Source: an uncultured Nocardiaceae bacterium (lineage in GTDB: Bacteria > Actinomycetota > Actinomycetes > Mycobacteriales > Mycobacteriaceae). From it: DNA of 64,000 bases. The translations under genes were made by a program, and so were the position numbers. The stretch lies in NCBI GenBank assembly GCA_936936565.1, contig CAKZIX010000118.1:18893-82892 (forward strand), written 5' to 3'. The notes under the pieces were generated by a model that searched no databases, was not told the DNA's origin, and was given only the letters and a program-made list of their open reading frames with translations. Of the stretch, positions 1 to 8,518 are shown one piece after another; positions within the stretch are counted from its first letter, which is position 1, and each line of letters opens with the position of its first letter.

Positions 1-1
1 A

Positions 2-715
2 GCGCGCCCGGGCCGAAAGGAAAACGCGCCTGCGGCCGGCGACGTGCGTGTGGCCTTCGGAAAGGCCGTTTCGGCGATCGCCGATGACCTGCCGAAGCTG
101 CCTAGCAGTGAGGCCACCGGGGCAGTGCTCCGCGCAGATGCTCGTGACCTCCCGTTGGCAGATCACTCGGCTGGCTGCGCGATCTTCAGTCCTCCATATC
201 CGAACCGCTACGACTATTCAGCGGTATATCAGCTTGAATTGGCGGTGGGCGGATTCGTGCGGACCGGAGTCGAACTGCGAGCAGCGCGAAAAGCGCTATT
301 GCGCTCCCATCTCGAGGCACCCGCAGCAGAGAATCCCGTGTTCGACGACCCCCTGGTGGTGGAGGTACTGCGCGCGGTAGCCGACGCTGCTGCGCTTCAA
401 CCCGCGGTGCACGCAGGCCGGACAATGCGGATGCTTGTCGGCTACTTCGATGACATGAAGCAGGTACTCCATGAGATCGCGCGCGTGCTGCGCCCGGGCG
501 CTCCCGCAGCGTGTGTGGTCGCGTCGCAGACGTACTTCGGGACCAGCGTCCCAACCGACCTTTTGCTGGCTTCGCTTGCTCGACGGGCGGGTCTGATTGT
601 GGAGGAGGTGTGGGTGCTCCGCCGCAAAGGTGTTGCGGCGCAGCAGCGGGCCAGGGGTGTCGTCAGTAGCACTGGGGGTCGTGAGAGTGCGTTGCTGCTG
701 CGTCGCCCGAATTAG
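2..715 (+). CDS. DNA methyltransferase, 5' end cut by window edge
   Basis: The reading frame is open to the window edge, so this is the C-terminal part of a larger protein; an internal GTG at 44 is not the true start. The key motif is SPPYPNRYDYS at about residues 49-59 counted from that GTG. SPPY is the catalytic motif IV of amino-methyltransferases, most often N4-cytosine enzymes. A later stretch, EIARVLRPGAPAACVVAS, matches the strand after motif IV in Rossmann methyltransferases. It probably modifies DNA. Its stop overlaps by 4 bp the stop of the convergent DUF1998 gene, so the two are tail to tail. Target sequence and full domain layout cannot be judged from this fragment. An RNA methyltransferase is the main alternative. 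Confidence 0.75.
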   Translation, partial: ARPGRKENAPAAGDVRVAFGKAVSAIADDLPKLPSSEATGAVLRADARDLPLADHSAGCAIFSPPYPNRYDYSAVYQLELAVGGFVRTGVELRAARKALLRSHLEAPAAENPVFDDPLVVEVLRAVADAAALQPAVHAGRTMRMLVGYFDDMKQVLHEIARVLRPGAPAACVVASQTYFGTSVPTDLLLASLARRAGLIVEEVWVLRRKGVAAQQRARGVVSSTGGRESALLLRRPN

Positions 716-2238
716 GGTGCGACTTGCTGTGCGGTGAAGAGGTAACCTTCGCGAATGTCTTGCGGCCCTCCGCCGACGAGATATCCGCGGTCAAGCCCCT
801 TGTTGAATCGCTCGCAGCCAAACGTGACCGCGAGACATTTGTGACATCCACCCCGTTCGGACAGGCAGATCGGGTCGTGGACGCATGACCAGGCACTAGA
901 GGTCGCGGAATCGACCCAGCGTTGCAGGTGCTGTTCAGCCAAGGTTGCCAGGCCGCCCAGGTTGAAGCTGGAGTACTTCGCCACATAGATCAGAGTGCTC
1001 GCTTGGCGCTCCAGCAGGTACTCGGCGACCGAGTTCGACGAATACGACGAATGGTAGGCAAGTGCGTGCATCAACAGGTGGCTGTAGGCGTGTGTGACGC
1101 GACGGATGGCAGCCGCGGTGTCGGTCTCGGGTTCCGCGTATGTCTGATCCAGGAGCCACGCACGCGCGACCTCCTCGGGTGTGTCAACGGACGGAGGCGG
1201 GCACCACCCGTTGCGGGCACACCATTGCCATAGGGTCAGCGGCGCAAGTTCGACAAGAATACCTTCGGTACGGGTCTCGATCGCGACAAGCGGAAGCCTT
1301 GTGTCCTGGCGATCGTGCGGAAGCGGTGCGAGGCGCGCCCGGTCAGGGCTGGCGTGTTCTCGCGTGTAGCCGTAACCGACAAGAGCTACTGGGAAGTCCC
1401 TCACTACGTTGACGGTGGCGATGCCCGCGTTTGTTGCTCCGACCCGGCCCTTGTCCAGCCGGTCAGCAAGCTGTGCATGGCCAGCGTTTCGCATGCTTGT
1501 CGAAATGTCGTTCAGCTCGTCCACGTCGCATTCGGCGAATAGGAACGCGCGCTCCATTACTCGGCGATCGAGTCGTGCGAACTCCAAGGTTTGCGCCGCC
1601 AACAGGTGTTCGGTTTGTTCGAGCGCGGGATCGTCGCCTCGGCGGGCGTGAAGCGCGGATGTAAGGGTGGCCAGGATGTCCTCGGAAAGATCAGGATGCT
1701 GCGACCGAAGTTGTTGCAGAGCAGCGAGTCCGCTGTCGTCAGCCGACTGTCGACGGCCCCGAGCCTCGTCCTCCAATCCCCGTAGTGACGTCACGGTTCC
1801 TGCGTAGTGACCGAGCGCGAAATGAATGCCTTTCGGTGCGCGCAGCGCGTCGGTGAGACGTGTACCTCCGACGGAGACGAGTGTGAGGTGATGGCCAAAG
1901 AATGCACGCGAGTCGCGGGCTGTAACCGGATCGAGCCGACGTTCCGAAGGATCGTGCTGACGCCAATCCAGCATGCAGCTGCATTGCCGAAATTGGACGT
2001 CGAGAGGCCGCCTGCATTCGAGGCATCGGAACCTTGCGGTGTAAAAAGAGCCGGAGTCTTCGAATCCTATGGATCGATTGTTGTGGTCCGGGCAGGGGGG
2101 CAGTGTCAGCTCCCGCCGATTTCCGCACGAATGCACTTGAAAGTAGGGCAGTTGTCCGTAGGTCCCGCGCCTACATTGCGTGCATCGACGCCCAGACGGC
2201 AGATCGTTGACGTTGTTTACCCGGATGTCAATGGCCAA
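712..2238 (-). CDS. DUF1998/DrmB-like protein, probably N-terminally truncated
   Basis: The C-terminal 130 residues carry the pattern of DUF1998/DrmB proteins: an H-x-x-S-H-L-L helix (HAYSHLLMHAL), a LIYVAKYSSFNLGGL strand and turn, then cysteines in CVHDPIC and CHKC followed by LDRGYLVGG. Near the N-terminus there are more zinc-type pairs (CTQC, CLEC, CSC). DrmB is an essential part of DISARM anti-phage systems, where it works with a helicase and a methylase. The start used here is a TTG that sits only a few bases inside the flank of an IS21-family element, and the frame stays open into the IS end. Family members usually have about 100 further N-terminal residues, so I infer truncation. Function of the remnant is uncertain. 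Confidence 0.7.
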   Translation of the reverse strand: MAIDIRVNNVNDLPSGRRCTQCRRGTYGQLPYFQVHSCGNRRELTLPPCPDHNNRSIGFEDSGSFYTARFRCLECRRPLDVQFRQCSCMLDWRQHDPSERRLDPVTARDSRAFFGHHLTLVSVGGTRLTDALRAPKGIHFALGHYAGTVTSLRGLEDEARGRRQSADDSGLAALQQLRSQHPDLSEDILATLTSALHARRGDDPALEQTEHLLAAQTLEFARLDRRVMERAFLFAECDVDELNDISTSMRNAGHAQLADRLDKGRVGATNAGIATVNVVRDFPVALVGYGYTREHASPDRARLAPLPHDRQDTRLPLVAIETRTEGILVELAPLTLWQWCARNGWCPPPSVDTPEEVARAWLLDQTYAEPETDTAAAIRRVTHAYSHLLMHALAYHSSYSSNSVAEYLLERQASTLIYVAKYSSFNLGGLATLAEQHLQRWVDSATSSAWSCVHDPICLSERGGCHKCLAVTFGCERFNKGLDRGYLVGGGPQDIREGYLFTAQQVAP

Positions 2239-2243
2239 TCTTT

Positions 2244-2312
2244 TCTCCCCGGTGGCGGCCAGTTGTTCGCCCCGGTGGCGGCCAGTTGGGAGTCCCCAAC
2301 GGCGGCCAGTTA
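2244..2312. repeat. IS21 left end with three internal repeats
   Basis: GGTGGCGGCCAGTTG occurs at 2251 and again at 2274, and a third, slightly diverged copy (GGCGGCCAGTTA) lies at 2301. Spacing is about 23-27 bp. Repeated end sequences of this kind are the transposase-binding sites of IS21 elements. Confidence 0.75.
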
Positions 2313-2329
2313 GTTCCCCGGTCGCTCGG

Positions 2330-3118
2330 TCAGCGCAACGGTTTCACCCCCTGTCCGGAGGTGGCTTGGGCGAGTCGGAAGCTGTCGCCCTGGGTGACGA
2401 CGACGTGCGAGTGGTGCAGGAGCCGATCGACTGTCGCGGTGGCCAGTGTCTTGGTCATGATCTCGTCGAAGCCCGATGGGTGGAGATTCGAGCTAACTGC
2501 TAGCGACCGGCGCTCGTAGGCGGCGTCGACGAGTCGGTAGAAGCCCTCGGCAGCGTCGGGCGACACGGGCAGTAGGCCGATGTCGTCAACAATGATCAGG
2601 TCGGTGCGCATGACGCGAGCGATCGCGCGGGCGACGGAGTCGTCGACACGGTGGCGCCGGATCAGCGCGCCGAGGTCCTCGATGGTGAACCAGGCAACGG
2701 TGAGCCCGCCCTCGACGGCGGCCTGGCCGAGGGCTTCGCAGAAGTGGCTCTTGCCGGTGCCCGAGGGCCCGCAGATGCACAGGTTCTCTTTATTGCGTAC
2801 CCACTCAAGGGTTTTGAGCGCGTCCTGGGTCGGGCGCGGGATCGAGGAAACGTTCTCGTCCCAGTCGCCGAACGTCTTGCCGGCCGGGAATCCGGCACGT
2901 TTACGACGGGTGCGTAGGTTGGTGGCGTCGCGGCCGGCGGCTTCTTCGGCGAGCAGCACCCGCACGACCTCGGCGGGATCCCAGCGCTGCGCTTTCGCGG
3001 TCGGGACGAGGTCGGTCAACGCCCCCCGCAGATAGGGCAGCTTGAGCCGCTTGCTCAACGCGATCGCTTCGGCGAGCGGGTCTCCGGCCGATCCGGCCAC
3101 ACGCAGGGGTGCTGTCAT
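2330..3118 (-). CDS. istB: IS21-family helper ATPase IstB
   Basis: IstB is the AAA+ ATPase that helps the IstA transposase choose and remodel target DNA. The 262-residue protein has a Walker A motif (GPSGTGKSH), a Walker B region (LIIVDDIGLL) and the usual C-terminal SNLHPSGFDEIM sensor region followed by DRLLHHSHVV. Length is normal for the family. Its ATG overlaps the istA stop as ATGA, indicating translational coupling. It appears intact, so the element may still be active. Confidence 0.93.
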   Translation of the reverse strand: MTAPLRVAGSAGDPLAEAIALSKRLKLPYLRGALTDLVPTAKAQRWDPAEVVRVLLAEEAAGRDATNLRTRRKRAGFPAGKTFGDWDENVSSIPRPTQDALKTLEWVRNKENLCICGPSGTGKSHFCEALGQAAVEGGLTVAWFTIEDLGALIRRHRVDDSVARAIARVMRTDLIIVDDIGLLPVSPDAAEGFYRLVDAAYERRSLAVSSNLHPSGFDEIMTKTLATATVDRLLHHSHVVVTQGDSFRLAQATSGQGVKPLR

Positions 3119-4686
3119 CAGGTGTCATCGCTTTCGAAAGTCGTTGTGGGAGTGGGCAGGCCGAAGTTCGACCAGGCGGACGTGCCGGGTTGCAGGCTGT
3201 GGTCTTCGCTGGCTCGGGCCGGTTCGGCGTCGTCACGGCCACGGTTGTGGGCCACGATGCGGATCAGGTCGTTCTCGGCGAAACGTCCTGCGATAGCGGC
3301 GATGCCGAGTGCCCGGTCGACCTCGGCAGGTGGATGCAGCTTGGCCAGTGCGACCGCTTCGGCCATCTTCGCGCGGATCCGGCGAGTGCCGACGGCGGCG
3401 GCCTCGGTCAGCCAGGCCGCCGCGCCGGGCCCGAGGGCCAGGAACTCGGCCTCGGCGGCCGAGGCGGCCTTCGGCGCGCGGTCGCCGTGGTGGTCGGGCC
3501 GCGGCGGGTAGTGTGCGTCGTCGATGCGCGGATTGCCGGGCGTGGAGCGCTCGTGGCGGGCGACTTCGACCGCCGCGCCCTGCTCGTCGACCGCGGTCAC
3601 GATCAGCTCGTCGCCGGCCAACCGCGCCCACACACGCATGTCAGCGAGTGCGTGTGGAACCGAATACCGAACGCCCTCAACCGATATCGTCGAATCCCAG
3701 TTCACCCGCCGGGTCGTGCCGAACGCGACGGTGAACGGCTGACTCGGCAGCGGATGCAGCCGCGTGCGCTCCTCGGCCAGCGCTTCGACCGGACGCCGTC
3801 GAGTTTCGCGATGCTCGCGGTCGTTGACCTCTTCGCAGAAGGTCCGGCACGCCGCCTCGAGTTGGCCGAAGGTGCGGTACTCGCCGAGCAAGTTGGTCAT
3901 CGTCGGCACCAGATCGGCCTTCGCGATCCGCACCGTCGCTTCCGAGCCGCCCTTGGTCTGCGGGTCCGCCGGGATGCACGTGCGGATCGTCAGGCCGTAA
4001 TGTCTTGCGACAGAAACGATATCGGGATTACGAACGGCGATCCCCGCGATATGGTCGGTCGAGACGGTCTTCTCGTTGTCGGTCAACGCATACGTCGGCA
4101 CACCACCGATCCGCCGCAACGTCGCGTCCAGGCACGCCGCCACCGTCGGTAACGTCTTGTCCCACACCGGGATCACTACCCGATACCGCGACCACGCCAG
4201 CCACGCGCACCACAGATGCGCCTGCCGACCGCCGACGACCGGACCGTGGCCCCAGTCCCACTGCAGCCACAACCCGGGCTCAGCGATCCACGGCCGATAG
4301 ACACGCCGTTGTCCTTCTCGCAGTTGCTTTTTCACCTGCGCGACGACGCGGCGGGTCGTACGTTCTCCGCCGCCGAAGCCCATCGCCGCGATCCGCCGAT
4401 GCACCACATCGGCGCGCACCCGACCATCCGAGCGCACCACCAACTCCTCGATCTTCGGCAGATACTCGTCGATCACTCGCGCCCGATGCTCACGCTCGAC
4501 CGGCGACTGGCCCGCCGCACGCAACGCGACATAGCGAGCAACCGTGTGGTGATCACACCCGGCCAAGGCCGCCGCGGCACGGTAGCTGCCGGTGAGGTCA
4601 TACGCCTCAAGGATTTCCATGATTTCCCTACTGCTCTTCACGTCGCGCGAGCTTCCTCGCGCAACGTCCCGGACAACACGCAACAC
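3118..4686 (-). CDS. istA: IS21-family transposase IstA
   Basis: The protein has an N-terminal helix-turn-helix (SYRAAAALAGCDHHTVARY) and an integrase-type DDE core: the first Asp in LQWDWGHG, the second in LTDNEKT and the Glu in KGGSEATVR. A C-terminal beta-barrel region with VEGVRYSVPH follows. The 522-residue length fits the family. An internal GTG 15 codons in (VKSSREIMEIL) is a plausible alternative start because family members often begin close to that helix. It overlaps istB by 4 bp. Confidence 0.92.
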   Translation of the reverse strand: MLRVVRDVARGSSRDVKSSREIMEILEAYDLTGSYRAAAALAGCDHHTVARYVALRAAGQSPVEREHRARVIDEYLPKIEELVVRSDGRVRADVVHRRIAAMGFGGGERTTRRVVAQVKKQLREGQRRVYRPWIAEPGLWLQWDWGHGPVVGGRQAHLWCAWLAWSRYRVVIPVWDKTLPTVAACLDATLRRIGGVPTYALTDNEKTVSTDHIAGIAVRNPDIVSVARHYGLTIRTCIPADPQTKGGSEATVRIAKADLVPTMTNLLGEYRTFGQLEAACRTFCEEVNDREHRETRRRPVEALAEERTRLHPLPSQPFTVAFGTTRRVNWDSTISVEGVRYSVPHALADMRVWARLAGDELIVTAVDEQGAAVEVARHERSTPGNPRIDDAHYPPRPDHHGDRAPKAASAAEAEFLALGPGAAAWLTEAAAVGTRRIRAKMAEAVALAKLHPPAEVDRALGIAAIAGRFAENDLIRIVAHNRGRDDAEPARASEDHSLQPGTSAWSNFGLPTPTTTFESDDT

Positions 4687-4688
4687 GC

Positions 4689-4762
4689 CGGGGGACTATC
4701 TGGCCATCAGCGGGGAAGTCGATGGCCACCAGTGGGGCTCTAATTGGCCGCACACGGGGAGA
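4689..4762. repeat. IS21 right end with internal repeats
   Basis: Read on the minus strand, GGCCAA, GGCCAT and GGCCAG cores, each preceded by a C-rich run, recur about every 25-28 bp. They mirror the left end in inverted orientation and are the likely IstA-binding sites. Confidence 0.65.
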
Positions 4763-5007
4763 ATGTCATGGCCGCTGACAGAGCCGCTCGGCGCATGGTG
4801 CTCGAGACCGTCGAACCTGCCCTCGACATTCAGCTGTTGCAGTTCGCCGCGGTGGTCCTCAGTGGTCAACCACAACAGTTCGGCTTCGGGACCGGCAAGG
4901 CGTGCATGTCCGTCCCAGTAACCCTCGGACGGGGCCCACGTGCCCGCAAGATGCGCGGCGATATCGCTTGCCCATCTCTGTGGGCTGCGGTGCGTTCGTT
5001 CGGTCAT
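4763..5007 (-). pseudogene. Hypothetical gene cut by the IS21 element
   Basis: An ATG with a GGAG ribosome-binding site 7 nt upstream opens a frame of about 82 codons (MTERTHRSPQRWASDIAAHL...), which then runs straight into the right end of the IS. The visible part contains WASDIAAHLAGTW and AELLWLTTEDHRGELQQLNV, a layout seen in small proteins of actinobacterial plasmids and islands. I cannot name the family. The C-terminus is lost: the opposite IS flank does not continue this frame. Confidence 0.55.
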
Positions 5008-5340
5008 CGCTGCACTCCGATCGGTAGCACCTCGGCGGTGCGGGTGAAACAACCGACCGAAATCGGTTGCCGGGGAAAATTCTTCGTCGCCCAACGTGTG
5101 TTACTGATCGCGCGAGGGGTGTAAGTGCTTGCGCGGCAACGTGAACGGCCGGCGAAATGTGCTGGCCCGGGCGGTGCCCTCAAGGAGTTGTGTCGTCGGC
5201 GTCGCCGCGCGGAGTGACGCGACCGGGGCGTGCCGTGGTGCGGTGCGCGGGTCGGCGGGCCGGGGATGTCGGACCTGATGCGTAGCGTGCGTCATGCCGG
5301 TGCAACAGAGCGCCGGAGCGAGACGAGCGAGGGGTTGATT
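5008..5340. other. Intergenic, no supported gene
   Basis: Open frames exist on both strands because of high GC, but none has a good start site or convincing composition. It contains the promoter side of the truncated minus-strand gene ending at 5007. Confidence 0.4.
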
Positions 5341-5514
5341 ATGGCGAGTTGTCCGGGGGTCGGTCAGCAGGGGCGGTTGCACTTCATCGACGGATTCGAG
5401 GACTGGCATGTGATCCGCCCGGTGTGCGAGGTCCGGTGGATCGGCGGCGGCCCCGTCATCGTCGAACACGAAGATCGCCGACCGCGTCCGCTGCGGTCGG
5501 GTGAAGGTGCCTGA
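5341..5514 (+). CDS. Possible small protein
   Basis: A 57-codon frame begins with ATG about 9 nt after a GAGGGG sequence. It has GC-rich third positions typical of real genes here and a non-random composition (GRLHFIDGFEDWHVIRPVCE). It converges on the amidotransferase gene. A competing minus-strand frame over the same bases (IFVFDDDGAAADPPDL) also looks protein-like, so strand choice is unsure. No family recognised. Confidence 0.35.
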   Translation: MASCPGVGQQGRLHFIDGFEDWHVIRPVCEVRWIGGGPVIVEHEDRRPRPLRSGEGA

Positions 5515-5548
5515 CAAGCGACAGGCGGTGGTTGGTGATCGAGGGCGG

Positions 5549-6379
5549 TCACGAGATTGCGCGTCCGATGCCGTGGTGGTGCCAGTAGGTTTCGTATCGG
5601 TCGTCGTCGCCATCTGCGCGAGTGCCGGCGTGCCCGACTGCACACTGGCAGGCGTCGGCGAATTCGCCGCAATCCCAGCATGTCCCGCAGTCGCGACAGT
5701 AGCCGTAGTCGACATGGTCGCTGCCACAGAAGGGACATAGGCCGTCGGCTGGGTCGCCGGGGGATGTGCGGTGGAGGCCGCGGCTGGGCTGCCAGCCGAA
5801 CCAGTCGTGCTCGTAGGCGTGGTTGGAATGCCAGATTCCGGTTTGGGTGTCCCACACACCGGCGGCGGCGTTGATCAGGTAGGCGTTGCGGCGATGGACC
5901 GGGTGGACCGAGAGGATCAGAAGTTTGTTGCGCTGTCCGGCCCAAGTCGCCAGCGCTCGGCGAGTCGGTCGGTGGTCGAGGTTGCCCCATCTCCTGGCGA
6001 GCAGGTCCTCGGCCAACACTCGGGTGTCGGATCGGTCCTCACCGGCCGCAGGTAGCGCGTCGTCGGGAAGTATGCCGTTGTGCGCCAACATGACTCGTTG
6101 GTCACGTGCCACTGGGAAGGGGTGTGTGTTGGCGACGGTGATGCTGCCATGGGTGGCCAGGCGGGAATGGAACAAGGCGTGACCGTGCGGGATCCGGATG
6201 CGGGCGGCGGCGAACTGTTCGACGGCCTGGTTCAGGTCGAGGGATCGACCGAACAGGATCCGGTCGTGCCCGGGTGCGGCGATCGCCCAGCCGTGACCGT
6301 GCGGGTTGGACAGGCCACCGTTGATCAGGGCGTCGGTATCGGTGACAGCACCGGGCGGCAGGTAGGACAGGATGCACAT
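5549..6379 (-). CDS. Class II glutamine amidotransferase with zinc-ribbon tail
   Basis: The mature-type N-terminus Met-Cys-Ile (MCILSYLPPG) puts the nucleophilic cysteine at residue 2, as in class II (Ntn) glutamine amidotransferases, which release ammonia from glutamine. Supporting motifs are NPHGHGWAIA, FHSRLATHGS and MLAHNGILPD, in the expected order. After about residue 220 comes a cysteine-rich tail, CPFCGSDHVDYGYCRDCGTC then CGEFADAC, which should bind zinc. The start chosen is the ATG giving Cys2, 26 bp after the amidoligase stop, so the two form an operon. In published genomic analyses of amidoligases such amidotransferases are predicted to supply ammonia to the neighbouring ligase. 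The substrate is unknown. Confidence 0.85.
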   Translation of the reverse strand: MCILSYLPPGAVTDTDALINGGLSNPHGHGWAIAAPGHDRILFGRSLDLNQAVEQFAAARIRIPHGHALFHSRLATHGSITVANTHPFPVARDQRVMLAHNGILPDDALPAAGEDRSDTRVLAEDLLARRWGNLDHRPTRRALATWAGQRNKLLILSVHPVHRRNAYLINAAAGVWDTQTGIWHSNHAYEHDWFGWQPSRGLHRTSPGDPADGLCPFCGSDHVDYGYCRDCGTCWDCGEFADACQCAVGHAGTRADGDDDRYETYWHHHGIGRAIS

Positions 6380-6405
6380 GAGGAATCGGTCTCGTTTCCG
6401 AAGTG

Positions 6406-7701
6406 TCAGGCGGCGGCGCGGCGGGCGACGGTGGGCGCCAGCTCGCGGGACAGTGCGGCGTAGGCGGGACGCTCCCTGGTCCAGCGCACGAACCGCGCCC
6501 ACGACAACGCATTGCCCCCGAGCACCTGCGCGGCGGGCAGGCGGCGGGTGTATTCGATCGATGCGGCCGCGAATTGGACGGCGGCCTCGAGTTCGCGCCG
6601 GTTCAGGGTGGACCGGAACATCCGTAGCTCGAAGGTGTCGGCGTTCTGGCAGTTGATCGCGGTGCCGCGCCGCCACGAGGTGCCGCCCTTGGCGGAGTCG
6701 GCGAGCTGGCCGGGTTGGGTGCCGAATCCGGCGTAGACGTGGTTGTCGCGGCGAGCGAGCGTCGTGACCGCGTGCTGGTTGCGATAGATGAGCAGCTGCC
6801 AGGTCAAGACGTGGCGCGGACCGTCGAAGGCGTTGCGGTCGACGTGGATGTGCAGGCCGGTGTCGTGACGGGTGTGTGCCTCGGCGTCGGCAAGGCGTTG
6901 CAGCAGTTGGAACGGGAAGTTCTTCTCGAACCAGGACAACGACATCGGGTGGGTGACGATCTCGATGTCGACCGAGCTGTCGCGTTTGCAGAACAGCAGT
7001 TCCTCGTGCGGATCCTGGTCGGTGACCTCGTCGTGGAGGTCGCCGACACGGCCGAGCAGTTCCAGTTCCAGGCCGAACAGGGGGCCGTCGCCACGCGCGA
7101 CCCAGTCGGGTCTGTAGCTGTACTCGTGCAGGCGGGCCGAGGCCGCTTCGGCGTCGTAGCAAGCGTCGCGCTCGTATTCGGCGCACCGATCGCACCACTC
7201 GTAGTTGTCGTCGAGGCAGCGCTGACAGACGGTCGCGCTGTTCTCGACGGAGTGCGCGGCGCTGTGGAACAGCAGGTCGCCGCAGTCATCGCACGGTGCG
7301 GTTCCCGCCGGGCGGCCCACCGTGAACTGCGAGAACTCGATGAACCAGTCGTTGACCCGGGCGTCGTCGACGTTGGCGTTGCGAAAGTCCGGATTGTCGT
7401 CGTAGGGCTGCGGGGTGCGCAGGTCCGCCTCGCTCAGGTCCGCCCCAACGAAACCTGCGCCGTCCACGCAGGCGCCGCGCAGCCGCGCACGGCACAGCAG
7501 CGCGTCTTCGAAATCGGCACCGGTCAGGTCCGCATCGACGAACGACGTGTCGGTCAGGTCGGCGTCGGCGAACACTGTGCGGGTCAGATCGGCGCGGTCG
7601 AATACGCAACCACGCAGGGCCCGGTTCGAAAGGTCCATGCCGGACAGGTCAGCACCGGAGTAGTCACCGCCGGGGTACAGCTTCAACAACAACACAGGCA
7701 T
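6406..7701 (-). CDS. Amidoligase-family protein with pentapeptide repeats
   Basis: Three parts are visible. Residues about 10-100 are pentapeptide repeats (A-D/N-L-x-x), for example GADLSGMDLS and DADLTDTSFVDADLTGADF, expected to fold as a right-handed beta-helix. Residues about 135-190 hold zinc-type cysteines (CDDC, CQRC, CDRC). The rest matches the amidoligase (COOH-NH2 ligase) fold related to glutamine synthetase: FGLELELLG, KRDSSVDIEIVTHPMS and GLHIHVDRNAF, with FELRMFRSTL near the end. It should join an amine or ammonia to a carboxylate using ATP. The ATG at 7701 has GAGG 9 nt upstream; a TTG 9 bp earlier is less likely. It leads an operon with the amidotransferase. Confidence 0.82.
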   Translation of the reverse strand: MPVLLLKLYPGGDYSGADLSGMDLSNRALRGCVFDRADLTRTVFADADLTDTSFVDADLTGADFEDALLCRARLRGACVDGAGFVGADLSEADLRTPQPYDDNPDFRNANVDDARVNDWFIEFSQFTVGRPAGTAPCDDCGDLLFHSAAHSVENSATVCQRCLDDNYEWCDRCAEYERDACYDAEAASARLHEYSYRPDWVARGDGPLFGLELELLGRVGDLHDEVTDQDPHEELLFCKRDSSVDIEIVTHPMSLSWFEKNFPFQLLQRLADAEAHTRHDTGLHIHVDRNAFDGPRHVLTWQLLIYRNQHAVTTLARRDNHVYAGFGTQPGQLADSAKGGTSWRRGTAINCQNADTFELRMFRSTLNRRELEAAVQFAAASIEYTRRLPAAQVLGGNALSWARFVRWTRERPAYAALSRELAPTVARRAAA

Positions 7702-7766
7702 GATCGCCAACCTCGATTCGAGTGGAAGGTAGTTTCGGAACGGATTCGAACCCGTGCATCAGATGT

Positions 7767-7802
7767 GTTGCGTCGCAACGCAAGCGGGCGGCGCAACGTT
7801 GC
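7767..7802. promoter_or_regulatory. Two short palindromes upstream of the amidoligase operon
   Basis: GTTGCG-T-CGCAAC at 7767-7779 is a perfect inverted repeat. A second, GCAACGTTGC at 7793-7802, follows with the same GCAAC half-site. They lie about 65-100 bp upstream of the amidoligase ATG and are plausible operators. No cognate regulator is evident. Confidence 0.4.
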
Positions 7803-8518
7803 TTGCAGATGTGGGGCGCACGGTGCGCCTAGTGTCATGAAGATCGCGACTCGATCGATGACAAGCCGGTTCGTGGCCTGGGTTCGATCGTCAGAGGCCG
7901 TGGTTAACGAAAGTGGCGACTGGGCTGATGTTCCCGCCAGCGCTCGGCGGGCGGCGCCCGACGACGGCGTGTTTGCGGCCGAGCGTGCGAGGAAGGCCCG
8001 GTCCGCTGGGCGGGCACCCACCAGCCGGCCCGGGACTTGGTGACTTTTCTCCCCTAGGGCTGAGACCGATCCCCGCAGCGGCAATCGGGAAGCTTGGGAC
8101 TCCCAGATCGGAATATTCTGCGAAATGCGCTGTACGGCAATCGAATGCGGATGCGGGTCGCCGCCGCAATCCGTGGAGATCAGACGGGCGGGTGTCGGCG
8201 CAGATACGTGCCGGTTCTACGACGCGCAGACCGTGCGGGCTTGGCATAGCCCGGGTCGAGCCATCAAGAGTTTCCGGCATCGGCGAGCCGCGCCGGGTGG
8301 CGCAGGAGTTGCGCTAGCCTCCCTATGAGGCCAGATGATGGCCAGTCCCGGTTACCTGCGCTGCCCCTTATCGGCAGGGAACCACTTATGGGACCAAGGA
8401 GCCTGAGTTCCGTCATCGATATTTGCGAGGTTCGGATCACGCGCGTTCCAAGCCGGAGCGCTCCTCAATGCCCGACCGCGCCGATAGGGGCAGCGCGCGG
8501 CCGGAGAGAGATTTCGCT
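7803..8518. other. Long intergenic region
   Basis: Separates the divergent amidoligase operon from the first unknown paralogue. Open frames on both strands lack good start sites and recognisable composition. Nothing else was supported. Confidence 0.4.

Larger units (their letters stand above)
2244..4762. mobile_element. IS21-family insertion sequence
   Basis: The element contains istA and istB with a 4-bp overlap and has multi-repeat ends. Outer ends read TCTCCCCGGTGGCGGCCAG on the left and, on the other strand, TCTCCCCGTGTGCGGCCAA on the right. Total length of about 2.5 kb is normal for the family. I see no clean short target duplication next to the ends, which fits loss of flanking DNA. 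Both flanking minus-strand genes appear cut at the element. Confidence 0.88.

Noticed and set aside
2244..2312. CRISPR-like array from the GGCGGCCAGTT repeats
   Set aside because: Only three short, diverged copies at an IS21 end; they are transposase-binding sites.
1807..2313. Plus-strand frame opposite the DrmB-like gene
   Set aside because: Shadow of the minus-strand zinc-rich coding region.
5101..5859. Minus-strand frame of 252 codons with many Thr and Pro
   Set aside because: Overlaps the amidotransferase tail in another frame; low complexity and no start signal, though its middle part looks partly coding.
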